Part shown: positions 1 through 6,986 of the stretch, piece by piece
How positions within the stretch are numbered: the stretch's first letter is position 1
Layout: each line of letters begins with the position of its first letter
Assembly: GCA_035384605.1 (NCBI GenBank)
Contig: DAOOIV010000147.1
Coordinates: 1 to 10,924, forward strand
Length of the DNA stretch: 10,924 nt
DNA from: Phycisphaerae bacterium
GTDB lineage: Bacteria > Planctomycetota > Phycisphaerae > UBA1845 > PWPN01
Direction: 5' to 3'
Translations under genes and position numbers: made by a program
The notes under the pieces: generated by a model
The model's database searches: none
The model's input: only the letters and a program-made list of their open reading frames with translations
What the model was told of the DNA's origin: nothing

Positions 1-17
1 GGGGGGCCACATGGTAG

Positions 18-54
18 GGCAGCGTCGAGGTCGCCGCAGCGACCGAGACCTGCC
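18..54. repeat. Hairpin A, copy 1 (REP-like palindrome)
   Basis: GGCAG (18-22) pairs with CTGCC (50-54), with C23 bulged. GTC (24-26) pairs with GAC (47-49). GA (27-28) faces GA (45-46), and GGTCGC (29-34) pairs with GCGACC (39-44) across a CGCA loop. Identical copies lie at 109-145 and 200-236. The form is that of a repetitive extragenic palindrome. There is no T-tract, so a classical intrinsic terminator is not supported, although a 3'-end protective role for the operon mRNA is possible. Confidence 0.8.
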
Positions 55-63
55 GTATCTGCT

Positions 64-87
64 GGCCCCAGAATCCTTTCTGGGGCC
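64..87. repeat. Hairpin B, copy 1 (10-bp perfect palindrome)
   Basis: GGCCCCAGAA (64-73) and TTCTGGGGCC (78-87) are perfect reverse complements around a TCCT loop. A second identical copy lies at 155-178, and copy 3 of the tandem repeat stops just before where it would begin. A variant with an 11-bp stem is found at the opposite end of the window (10901-10924). Confidence 0.9.
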
Positions 88-250
88 TTTCGGGGGGCCA
101 CATGGTAGGGCAGCGTCGAGGTCGCCGCAGCGACCGAGACCTGCCGCATCTGCTGGCCCCAGAATCCTTTCTGGGGCCTTTCGGGGGGCCACATGGTAGG
201 GCAGCGTCGAGGTCGCCGCAGCGACCGAGACCTGCCGTATCCTTTGGAGT

Positions 251-292
251 GGCAGGTCTGCACCACCTGTGCCGGCTTCCACCATGCCCTAC
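251..292. repeat. Diverged relative of hairpin A with conserved ends
   Basis: Read on the plus strand, this begins GGCAGGTCT and ends TGCCCTAC. Hairpin A read on its opposite strand has exactly the same ends. The interiors are 25 and 24 bases long and unrelated in sequence. It sits between the fucosidase stop (310) and the tandem array, so it is probably another member of the same palindromic family in inverted orientation. The inner pairing (GGC/AGGT with ACCT/GCC) is weaker than in hairpin A. Confidence 0.5.
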
Positions 293-309
293 GTTGGTTA
301 CGAACGCTC

Positions 310-1497
310 TCAGCGCTTTCTCGTGGCCGCCTGGTTGCGCAACCGTCTGCCGACCTCGCGAAGTGTAGCCTCATCGTCCGGATGAATCGAGCCGTCGGCC
401 AGAGGCCCGGTGTTGAGCAGCAGGTTGGCATCCTGGGCCCGGGCGTCGGCCAACATCCTCATCACGTCGTCACCGGTCTTATGTTTGCCTTCGGCGGACT
501 TATCATAACCCCATGCGGCCGGCTGCAACGTGTCGCAGATTTCCACCGGCTTGCCGCGATTCTTCTCCCATACGGCGACGGCTGCATCGCCGCCCCGCTT
601 GAGGGCCGCCGCCTTGCGCTCCGGCGCGACAAAGTCCTCGTCGCCGTTGGCTCCCTGCTTGAAAGAGATCAGACAGCCCGGCTGGAGCGAGCGGATCAGG
701 CCGTACGTCTCCTTCAGCGGAAACAGTTCCGGCCGCCCGTAGTACCCCATCAGAGGGTCGAGCCAGAGTCCGGCAAGCGGCCCGTATTGTGTCAGCAGCT
801 CGCGCATCTGAGCATGAACGAAGTCGAGGTAATGTCGAAAATCCTCGTCCTTGCGGAACAGATAGGTCGGCTCCGGCTTGTCATAGGCCGGTCGTGCGAC
901 CGGGCAGCGCTCGTCGCGAGGGAAAAAGTACGGATGCTTCCAGTCTAAGGCATACGAGTAGTACAGAAACAAACCGACCTTCTTCTTGCGGCACGCCTCG
1001 GCCAGCTCTCCGACCAGGTCACGCTTGGCCGGGCTGCTCACGCTGTTGTAGTCCGTCTGTGACGTGCGAAACAGGCAGAACCCATCGTGATGACGAGAGG
1101 TGATGTTGACGTACTTCATCCCCGCGGCCAGAGCCAGATCAACCATGTGGTCGGCATCAAACTTCTCGGCCGTAAACGTGTCCTTGAGCTTCACGTACTC
1201 GGCCACGGGAATCTTGTCCCGATACATCACCCACTCCCCGCGACCTAACTGGCTGTAGAGACCGTAATGCATGAACAGCCCAAATCCGGCGTGGCGGAAC
1301 CATTCGACGGAAGCCCCGCGAGGATCAGCCCGATCATCAGCCTCCGAGCAGCTCATGTACGCCGGCACCGCCGACGTGCAGCCGGATATGCCCGGCAGCA
1401 GCCAGAAAGCCGCAGCCGATCCGGAGGATTTCAGCAGCGCCCTCCTGCTGACGCGTTGAGACCCCTGCCCAGGGGATGAAGCGTTCGTCTGTTGCAT
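310..1497 (-). CDS. Exported alpha-L-fucosidase (GH29-type), Tat lipoprotein
   Basis: Predicted to release L-fucose from glycans outside the cytoplasm. The 395-aa product starts at the ATG at 1497, preceded by GGAGGT 3 nt away; an in-frame extension to 1596 lacks this and would bury the signal. The N-terminus has a twin-arginine motif SRRALLKSSG (17-26) and a hydrophobic stretch ending in a lipobox-like ISGC (Cys40), suggesting folded export and lipid anchoring. GH29-like blocks follow: WFRHAGFGLFMHYGLYS (66-82), NITSRHHDGF (131-140), GLWLD with Asp247 in the usual nucleophile position, a WGY block (329-331) and NLLLNTGP (358-365). The protein ends soon after the barrel, so the C-terminal beta-sandwich of many GH29 enzymes is missing. 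The acid/base residue cannot be fixed by eye (Glu293 is a candidate). Last gene of the run, 193 nt after its upstream neighbour. Confidence 0.88.
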   Translation of the reverse strand: MQQTNASSPGQGSQRVSRRALLKSSGSAAAFWLLPGISGCTSAVPAYMSCSEADDRADPRGASVEWFRHAGFGLFMHYGLYSQLGRGEWVMYRDKIPVAEYVKLKDTFTAEKFDADHMVDLALAAGMKYVNITSRHHDGFCLFRTSQTDYNSVSSPAKRDLVGELAEACRKKKVGLFLYYSYALDWKHPYFFPRDERCPVARPAYDKPEPTYLFRKDEDFRHYLDFVHAQMRELLTQYGPLAGLWLDPLMGYYGRPELFPLKETYGLIRSLQPGCLISFKQGANGDEDFVAPERKAAALKRGGDAAVAVWEKNRGKPVEICDTLQPAAWGYDKSAEGKHKTGDDVMRMLADARAQDANLLLNTGPLADGSIHPDDEATLREVGRRLRNQAATRKR

Positions 1498-1690
1498 ACG
1501 ACCTCCAACGAACTGACGGTGACCGTGCGCCAGAGGGGCACAGGTATGTAACCTGAGGCGTGAGCCCCAGGTATCGGTACGGCCAACACCTATCAAGCCC
1601 CCAAGGGGCGGCAGCGGATTACCTGCACCAGGACCCCACGGATCCTACCGGGGCTTCTGGCGATCGTCCGCTCGACAAGCTGCACACTGT
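1498..1690 (-). other. 193-nt intergenic region with a small dyad
   Basis: This is the longest gap inside the gene run. It contains an inverted repeat CAGGT-atgta-ACCTG (1541-1555) and a short GC hairpin GCCCC-caa-GGGGC (1597-1609). The hairpin is followed on the minus strand by TTGAT only, too weak a T-run for a confident terminator. I could not find a convincing -35/-10 pair. The gap size leaves room for an extra promoter for the fucosidase. Confidence 0.35.
1501..1506 (-). promoter_or_regulatory. Shine-Dalgarno setting the fucosidase start
   Basis: GGAGGT on the minus strand, 3 nt before the ATG at 1497. It decides between this start and an upstream in-frame ATG at 1596. Confidence 0.75.
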
Positions 1691-3808
1691 TCACTTGCGA
1701 GCTTTCGGCGTCGCCGGCCCGGCCCCCTGCTGCATGAGGGCCCTGACCCTGTCTGCAAACTGCTCCGTATAACGCTTCTGCAACTCCGTGCGAAGGCTTT
1801 TGTCTGCGGTGATGATCACCAGACGCGTCACGTCAACCTTGCCCAGTTCGAGTCGCAACTGCGACCCGGTTGACGCCCATTTCACCTCCCTGGTGCCCTG
1901 GCTGGTGATCTCGAAGGCATCAGCGGCTCTCAACCACGCGGGCGTCTTGACTGTCACGGCGGCGTTCTCAACCGGCCGAATGTCGGTACCCTCATCGTGG
2001 TTCGTATACTGGTCGTTGACCACCAACAAAACCAGCGAGTCCACACCGGCCAGCAACGTCCGAGTCCAGATCGCCCCTTCCGTCTTGAGGGACACCTCGG
2101 CAGGGCAACCCGTCAAAAACAGCGGCCCGGCCGTGCGGACCTCGGCGCCCAACAGGCCGATCTCTCGGTACAACGCCGCTGCGGCAGCATTGCCATCCTG
2201 AACGGCCGCTCCAACCCCGTATGCGGCCTTCTCACCCTTGTCCGCCGGCGTGTACCACCAGTACGAAAGCCCTTGCGCCCCCGCCGCAAGCGCATAGAAG
2301 ACTTCAATCCGCTTCTCAGGAGGCGTCGGAAAGCGAAATCGGCGATTGGCCCTGTTGTCGACGTGGCTGCACGAATACAGAATGATGTGCAGCGGCTTGG
2401 GCTCGCACGCCGACCGACAGACGTCCGCCACCGCATAAACATAAGTCGCCTTGCTGTAAGCCTTGATCCGCTCAGGGTGCTCCTGGTACGCCGTCCGGAG
2501 CCGATTCTGGTAGTAAGGATCCGCCGCCAGCACGTCCGGCACCTGCCCGTAGATGTACCAGTTCTGTGGCTTGTAGGTCATGTCCACGTTCAGCAATTGC
2601 AGGCGGCCGGCATCCGCCTTGCGCAACTCGCCGGATCGCTGGAGCGTCCACATTGCCAGAGCCCCGATCTTCTTGTCCTCGGGAATGCCTTCGAAGCGGA
2701 AATCGGCACAGTCCGGCTCATCGTGGATGAAGAACAGGTACGGATCCTTCTGCCCCCATTTCTGGTGCTCGTCGATCACCGCGCGAAAACCCAGCTCTTT
2801 GAGCCGCCGCTGGCCGGCCTCGCTCTTGTAAAACGTCTGTACGGCCGGCGACCCCACCTGCGGCATCTGCACGTTAATGTTGTGCGCAACCAGCTCGGTC
2901 ACGTAGTTCTCGCCGACGCTCAAATCGTTCGCCTTGCCCGGCTTGCCGCCCCACATGCCATAGGCGAATTCGTCGGCCCAAACCCGGACGCCGGCTGAGG
3001 CCGTCTCACCATCGTCAAACACCCCCTGTACACAATGAAGAGAAGCGGGCTCCATCGGCCGGGACAAGCGAATGACCGCCGGCACCACAGCCGCGCTGGC
3101 ATCTCGACCAATGACGGCCGACGCTGTAACGTCCGTTCCATCGATCAGTATTCTCGCGGGCGCGGCTCCTGACTGTCCTTGGTGACGGAAGTACAGATAA
3201 AGAACGTCGCGACCGGGCGAAAACGAGGCTCCCGCCACCCGAGCACCCTTGGTTCGGACGGGAACCGACACCTCAATCTTGCCGCCCGGATGAATCAGCG
3301 TCAGCGGCAGACTCGGATTCCTGGGCACGGTGCGAAGCCGCACCACCACCTCACATGTCTGCCCCGGGGAAACCTTGTTCGGCTCAACCTTCCACCAGAT
3401 CGGCTCGCCCAAGGCGAAAAGGTGATCCATGGTGTCCTGGGGCAGGCCCGCGAAGTAGATGCTTGCCGGCTTACGGTTCTTGCGTTGCTCCGAGAAGACG
3501 ATCACCTTTTTGAGACTGATGCCGTCCAGCAGAACGTCTTCGATCACCAGCGGTTTCGACGTGGTGTTTTTGAGAAAGACGTGCAGTGACCCCCCGAGCG
3601 GCTCCTTGAATCCCTCATACCTGGCGTTGTCGATTTCGCCGTCCGGTGTCGTCCAGCCCTCGTGCCAGAAGACGGCATAGTCGGGGAACGATTCGTCCGC
3701 ACGGAAGTAGGCACCCAACACGCCCGCGTCGGCGGCCATCGCGGCGCACGCCGAAAACCACGTTGCAGCAGCCCCAAACCAGTATCTGCTCACCGTTTTG
3801 CCGCACAT
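1691..3808 (-). CDS. Secreted protein with HDEPD motif, possible glycoside hydrolase
   Basis: I do not recognise a named family. The 705-aa product starts at the ATG at 3808, with GGGGG 7 nt upstream; an extension to 3868 would overlap the previous gene. A Sec signal peptide is likely (CGKTVSR, then a hydrophobic stretch, ending near AMAA-DAG at about residue 26). Residues 27-280 look like beta-rich domains (for example VRLRTVPRNPSLPL). Residues 300-530 look like an alpha/beta barrel: FFIHDEPD (359-366) places Asp-Glu at a strand end, as in several glycoside-hydrolase clans including GH123-like proteins, and ALAAGAQGLSYWWYTP (506-521) resembles a late barrel strand. The C-terminal 150 residues look like another beta domain. 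It starts 25 nt after the propeller B stop. Glycan cleavage is inferred from the motif and neighbours only. Confidence 0.7.
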   Translation of the reverse strand: MCGKTVSRYWFGAAATWFSACAAMAADAGVLGAYFRADESFPDYAVFWHEGWTTPDGEIDNARYEGFKEPLGGSLHVFLKNTTSKPLVIEDVLLDGISLKKVIVFSEQRKNRKPASIYFAGLPQDTMDHLFALGEPIWWKVEPNKVSPGQTCEVVVRLRTVPRNPSLPLTLIHPGGKIEVSVPVRTKGARVAGASFSPGRDVLYLYFRHQGQSGAAPARILIDGTDVTASAVIGRDASAAVVPAVIRLSRPMEPASLHCVQGVFDDGETASAGVRVWADEFAYGMWGGKPGKANDLSVGENYVTELVAHNINVQMPQVGSPAVQTFYKSEAGQRRLKELGFRAVIDEHQKWGQKDPYLFFIHDEPDCADFRFEGIPEDKKIGALAMWTLQRSGELRKADAGRLQLLNVDMTYKPQNWYIYGQVPDVLAADPYYQNRLRTAYQEHPERIKAYSKATYVYAVADVCRSACEPKPLHIILYSCSHVDNRANRRFRFPTPPEKRIEVFYALAAGAQGLSYWWYTPADKGEKAAYGVGAAVQDGNAAAAALYREIGLLGAEVRTAGPLFLTGCPAEVSLKTEGAIWTRTLLAGVDSLVLLVVNDQYTNHDEGTDIRPVENAAVTVKTPAWLRAADAFEITSQGTREVKWASTGSQLRLELGKVDVTRLVIITADKSLRTELQKRYTEQFADRVRALMQQGAGPATPKARK

Positions 3809-3833
3809 CGACAAACCCCCTTCTGAGCCGGGA

Positions 3834-5303
3834 TCAGGACCGGAATCGAATCGAGTACAAGTCGGCATCCTTCATCACGAATCGCAACCGCACCGGCTTG
3901 CCGGCCAGCCTGCTCACGTCAGGCCCACCCTTCCAGTTGACGATCCGCTCAATCTCGTCGCCCCAGATCTCGACCGCATCATTCAGTCCCAAGCCGGGGA
4001 TCGGTTGCCCGTCGGCATCCTCGATGCCGACCTTCACGCTTCCGACCGCCGAGGTCGACATGTTTAGCACCAGCTTTGACCCCTCGAACACCAGCGGCTT
4101 GGTCACGAACTCCCCGCCTTCGTACGGGGCATTGACGCTGACGAACCCGTCCAGTCGCATCGTTCCTCTACGAATTTGCGGGATCCGGCCGGTGTTCTCA
4201 GGATAGTTTTCGTAGTGCTCCGTCCAGTAGATGGACATCTCCGCCGGCCCGGTCTGCAGAATGCCCCACGCCGGCGTGCTGTTGCCGTGGGCTCCGCCCC
4301 AGTTTTCCGGATCCAGCCCCGGCCGAATGAAGGCCTCCATGAACAGGCGGTCAAAATGCAGGCCGTCGCGCCCGGCCATGAATACCGCGTCTGACAAGCC
4401 GTCCGTCTTCCGATTATCGAACCCGACCGTGCTGCGTTCCTGCGGCGGTACGAACCGCATCGGAAACCCCAGATATATGTGCTCGGCGCGGAAATAAGGC
4501 ACGACCCCGTTAGTGTAGAAATGCTCCAAAGGAGCGTCCCCGTAGTCCAGCGGCACGGGTTGGGTCCAGTTGGTGAAATCCTTGGACGTGGCCCGACAGA
4601 CGCCGCGCTTGCCCTTTATGCCCTGGCGAAGGTAGCAAACGTACTCCTCGCGGTTAGAGTCCCAGAACGCACAGTTGTGCGAATCGAACGAGCCCTCGGT
4701 GATGATCGGCCGCGCGCCGAGCCGTTTCCAGTGGACACCGTCCGGCGACGCGAAGGCGAAAAGCACCTTGCGATCATCCTTCTCGCCGGGCGGAGTCGCC
4801 CTTCCCAGGGTGACCGCCTTGTATCGCTGCGCGGGCAGTGCCGAAGGGTTGGTGTCCTTGAACGGCGAGAAGTTGTGAGATTCCCAGTAAGCTTTTTTCT
4901 CACCGGTCCAGACGACATTGTTTGCCTTTGAGCCGTCGACGGGGAAAAGGCCAAGCCTGGGCCGTGCCCAGGTGATGCCGTCCTTGCTCTCGGCCAGACA
5001 CGTGTACTCCCGCCCCAGGTCGCCCCCGCCGCGATAATACATGCGATACACGTCGCCGTCCTGCAGCATGGTGACGTAGCCGCTCTGGCCGCCTTCCCAG
5101 GGGGCGTCGAAGCGAAACACGACTTCGCGAGGCACAGGCCGGTTCAACTGCAGCCGAGCACCGTCCACCTTGTCAATCAGACGTCCGTCGACGAATAGTT
5201 CAAGGCGCGAACCGACGTCCACGGCCTCGGCGGCACACGCAGCCGGAGCCGGACAACAACAGATCAGCACAACTGCCAGGGTCCTAAGGTTCGTCGTTCT
5301 CAT
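3834..5303 (-). CDS. Secreted beta-propeller protein B (GH32/GH43-like fold)
   Basis: Likely an exported carbohydrate-active or carbohydrate-binding protein; no reaction can be assigned. The 489-aa product starts at the ATG at 5303 (GGAGAG 7 nt upstream), which gives a clean signal peptide (RTTNLRTLAVVLICCC, cleavage near CAA-EA). The mature part opens with LELFVDGRLID (34-44), then carries repeated S-x-D-G-x-x-W-like blade motifs: SKDGITW (106-112), SPDGVHW (186-192), SKDFTNW (240-246), GRDGLHF (311-317). SFDSHNCAFWD (205-215) resembles an active-site strand in GH32/GH43-type five-bladed propellers. The C-terminus (about 384-489) is a beta-sandwich with RLDGFVSV, GIEDADGQPIPG and DADLYSIRF. 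It shares this architecture with the gene just upstream (47 nt away), so the two probably arose by duplication. Confidence 0.75.
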   Translation of the reverse strand: MRTTNLRTLAVVLICCCPAPAACAAEAVDVGSRLELFVDGRLIDKVDGARLQLNRPVPREVVFRFDAPWEGGQSGYVTMLQDGDVYRMYYRGGGDLGREYTCLAESKDGITWARPRLGLFPVDGSKANNVVWTGEKKAYWESHNFSPFKDTNPSALPAQRYKAVTLGRATPPGEKDDRKVLFAFASPDGVHWKRLGARPIITEGSFDSHNCAFWDSNREEYVCYLRQGIKGKRGVCRATSKDFTNWTQPVPLDYGDAPLEHFYTNGVVPYFRAEHIYLGFPMRFVPPQERSTVGFDNRKTDGLSDAVFMAGRDGLHFDRLFMEAFIRPGLDPENWGGAHGNSTPAWGILQTGPAEMSIYWTEHYENYPENTGRIPQIRRGTMRLDGFVSVNAPYEGGEFVTKPLVFEGSKLVLNMSTSAVGSVKVGIEDADGQPIPGLGLNDAVEIWGDEIERIVNWKGGPDVSRLAGKPVRLRFVMKDADLYSIRFRS

Positions 5304-5350
5304 GCGGTTGCTCTCCAGCCATGATCGTCTGTCAATAGGCACGGCGGCTC

Positions 5351-6883
5351 TCAGCGCACCGTGAACGAATAGAGATGACCGGGCGGCATCACGCTGAACC
5401 GCAGCCTGACGGCTTTGCCGCCGGCCAGGTCACCCAGCGTCTTTCCCTCGAATCGAATCTCGTGCCGCAATGAGTCACCCGTCACTCTCGCCTCGCCGAG
5501 AATTCTGCCGTCAGCACCAATCGCAGCCACTGAAACCGGGCCGGTCGCATTGATGGTCAGATCGTTGCCCGTCGTCACCAGCGGTTTGGTGGTCAGGGTG
5601 CCGCCAACCACCGACACGAATCCATCGATTCGCAGCCGGGCCCGAAAGATGCCGCCGCCGAAGAGACGCTTGTCCGGCGGAGCGTTCTTGCCCCACGAGG
5701 ACGCACTGTAGTAGTAAATGAGTTCGTCGCCGATCCGCAGGGGGCCCTGGCTGAACTCGCTCATGTACCCGCCGTCATTGCGGCCATTGTTGCCCCCCTG
5801 CGGGCCGTTCGGGATGAATACCTCGGGCACGCCCGTGTCGTTCTTGAATGAGACCTTGTGCCAATTCAACCCGTCACGGCTGACAACCAGCTTGAAGAAC
5901 GCGCACCCGCTCTCGGAATACGGGTAGTCATCCTTCCCGTGCCAGACTTTCAGCCCGCCGAGCCACAAAGACTCGTATCGCCAAGCCGTACTGGCATAGA
6001 ACTCGTCGGCCGGCCCGTTGTTGTCCTTCGCCTCGGCCGGAGGCAAAAGGGCGATGCGATCGATACGATCGCCCTCGAACGGCTCATCCAGCCGATCGAA
6101 AAAGTGGTACGCCCGACTGCGAAGGTTGTTGCCCGCGCGGCCCACCTTCTCGCTGGTAAAAAATTTGAAGATGCCGAGAAAACGGTTGTCGATCGGGTCG
6201 TGATAGAAGAGCGTCACGTCCCCGGGACCATACACCTCCTTGCCGTCCTGTTCGATCCGACGGGCACTGGTGTCACCCGGGCCGGCCCAGGCGTTTACCA
6301 CCAGGTTGAGACGGTCCCATTTGCGGCCGTCCTGCGATCGCACGTAGTAGATGCCTTCGCGATTCGGACCATAGTTGGCGTAGTAGAGCCAGCCCTTGTA
6401 CGGCCATTCGCCATCCCGAGTGTCGTAAAAGCATGAGAAAACGTCAATCCCGGGCTTGCCGATCGCGCCCGGTTCCTTCTCCGGAGGCGGACCCAAGGTG
6501 ATTTCCTCGAATTCCCCGCCCTCGCCGGTGTCCCAGTTCAGCCCGTCCTTGGAGGTGAAGCGGTACATGTTTCGCTCGACGAAACCCTGCGAGAACATGA
6601 CATACTTCTTGAGCCGGGTGTCGAACACGATGGTGCCGTAAGCCAGGATCGTTGTCCCCGGCCTCGCGGCGATGATCGGTTCATTCCCGCCCTCGTCCTT
6701 CACCGGGCAGTGAAGGCGACGTTCAAGCCCCTGCTGCGACTCGATCAATTCGTCATCGATAAACAGTTGAGCGACCCCCGGCTTGAGATGAACGACCGTG
6801 CCTCCGCCCTCAGCCGAGGCCGCACACCCCAACAAGACCAGAACAAGCCTCGCAGCAGCCGGACCCATCCACCGATGCACCAT
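5351..6883 (-). CDS. Secreted beta-propeller protein A, paralogue of B
   Basis: A 510-aa exported protein with the same plan as its downstream neighbour: signal peptide (RLVLVLLGCAASA; cleavage after ASA, or lipidation at Cys20 in a weak lipobox LLGC), then AQLFIDDELIES (38-49), blade motifs SKDGLNW (111-117), SQDGRKW (183-189) and SRDGLNW (335-341), and a C-terminal beta-sandwich with LRIDGFVSV (417-425) and VRLRFSVMPPGHLYSF. The C-terminal domain is shorter than in B and lacks the IEDADGQPIPG-type loop; the propeller carries insertions (for example 201-222 and 355-375), so the partners have diverged. The start is supported by GGGAGGT 6 nt upstream. Carbohydrate processing is inferred from fold and context; the reaction is unknown. 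It is preceded by a candidate regulated promoter, so it may begin its own transcript. Confidence 0.75.
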   Translation of the reverse strand: MVHRWMGPAAARLVLVLLGCAASAEGGGTVVHLKPGVAQLFIDDELIESQQGLERRLHCPVKDEGGNEPIIAARPGTTILAYGTIVFDTRLKKYVMFSQGFVERNMYRFTSKDGLNWDTGEGGEFEEITLGPPPEKEPGAIGKPGIDVFSCFYDTRDGEWPYKGWLYYANYGPNREGIYYVRSQDGRKWDRLNLVVNAWAGPGDTSARRIEQDGKEVYGPGDVTLFYHDPIDNRFLGIFKFFTSEKVGRAGNNLRSRAYHFFDRLDEPFEGDRIDRIALLPPAEAKDNNGPADEFYASTAWRYESLWLGGLKVWHGKDDYPYSESGCAFFKLVVSRDGLNWHKVSFKNDTGVPEVFIPNGPQGGNNGRNDGGYMSEFSQGPLRIGDELIYYYSASSWGKNAPPDKRLFGGGIFRARLRIDGFVSVVGGTLTTKPLVTTGNDLTINATGPVSVAAIGADGRILGEARVTGDSLRHEIRFEGKTLGDLAGGKAVRLRFSVMPPGHLYSFTVR

Positions 6884-6919
6884 GGCAACACCTCCCGTAC
6901 CAGACGGCCACGGAGCGCC

Positions 6920-6948
6920 AGTCTACAAAGATGAGCCATTCCTGCCAA
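6920..6948 (-). promoter_or_regulatory. Candidate sigma70 promoter upstream of propeller A
   Basis: On the minus strand TTGGCA (6948-6943; 5 of 6 match to TTGACA) is followed after exactly 17 nt by TAGACT (6925-6920; 4 of 6 match to TATAAT). Transcription would begin near 6912, about 30 nt before the ATG at 6883. Planctomycete promoters are poorly characterised and GC-rich DNA yields chance matches, so this is a candidate only. Confidence 0.35.
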
Positions 6949-6955
6949 CAGGAAT
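6938..6955. promoter_or_regulatory. Perfect 18-bp dyad overlapping the -35 box (possible operator)
   Basis: ATTCCTG-CCAA-CAGGAAT has perfect 7-bp arms around a 4-base centre. The candidate -35 hexamer lies across its centre and one arm, a typical position for a repressor operator. No T-run follows, which argues against an intrinsic terminator. No regulator gene is in the window. Confidence 0.4.
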
Positions 6956-6986
6956 CGCGTGAAAAGCCTGACATTCCGACACGGGT

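Larger units (their letters stand above)
1..241. repeat. 91-bp tandem repeat, 2.65 copies, each with two hairpins
   Basis: Copies run 1-91, 92-182 and 183-241; the third is cut after 59 bases, just before its second hairpin. Copies 1 and 2 differ only at T56/C147, and copy 3 has T at the matching position 238. Each full unit contains hairpin A (GGCAG...GGTCGC-CGCA-GCGACC...CTGCC, an imperfect stem with a single-base bulge and a GA/GA internal mismatch) and hairpin B (GGCCCCAGAA-tcct-TTCTGGGGCC). This repeat fills most of the 309-base stretch without a gene at the left end. It lies downstream of the last gene of the operon. Short reading frames through it are repeat artefacts. I see no coding content, transposase or CRISPR-like spacers. 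Confidence 0.95.

Noticed and set aside
64..87. Rho-independent terminator of the operon
   Set aside because: The stem is strong but has no T-tract on either side, and the same palindrome occurs at the upstream end of the locus, so a repeat-family origin explains it better.
1..241. CRISPR array
   Set aside because: The copies are directly adjacent 91-bp units that repeat in full; there are no unique spacers of regular length and no cas genes.
11..368. Short plus-strand reading frames beginning MVGQRRGRRSDRD
   Set aside because: They are translations of the tandem repeat itself, start identically because of it, and have no ribosome binding site or family similarity.
1597..1609. Intrinsic terminator between the HDEPD gene and the fucosidase
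   Set aside because: The stem is only 5 bp and the following minus-strand sequence is TTGAT without a T-tract.
3809..3868. 20-residue N-terminal extension of the HDEPD protein
   Set aside because: It overlaps the end of the preceding gene and would put charged residues ahead of a good signal peptide that starts at 3808 with its own G-rich ribosome site.
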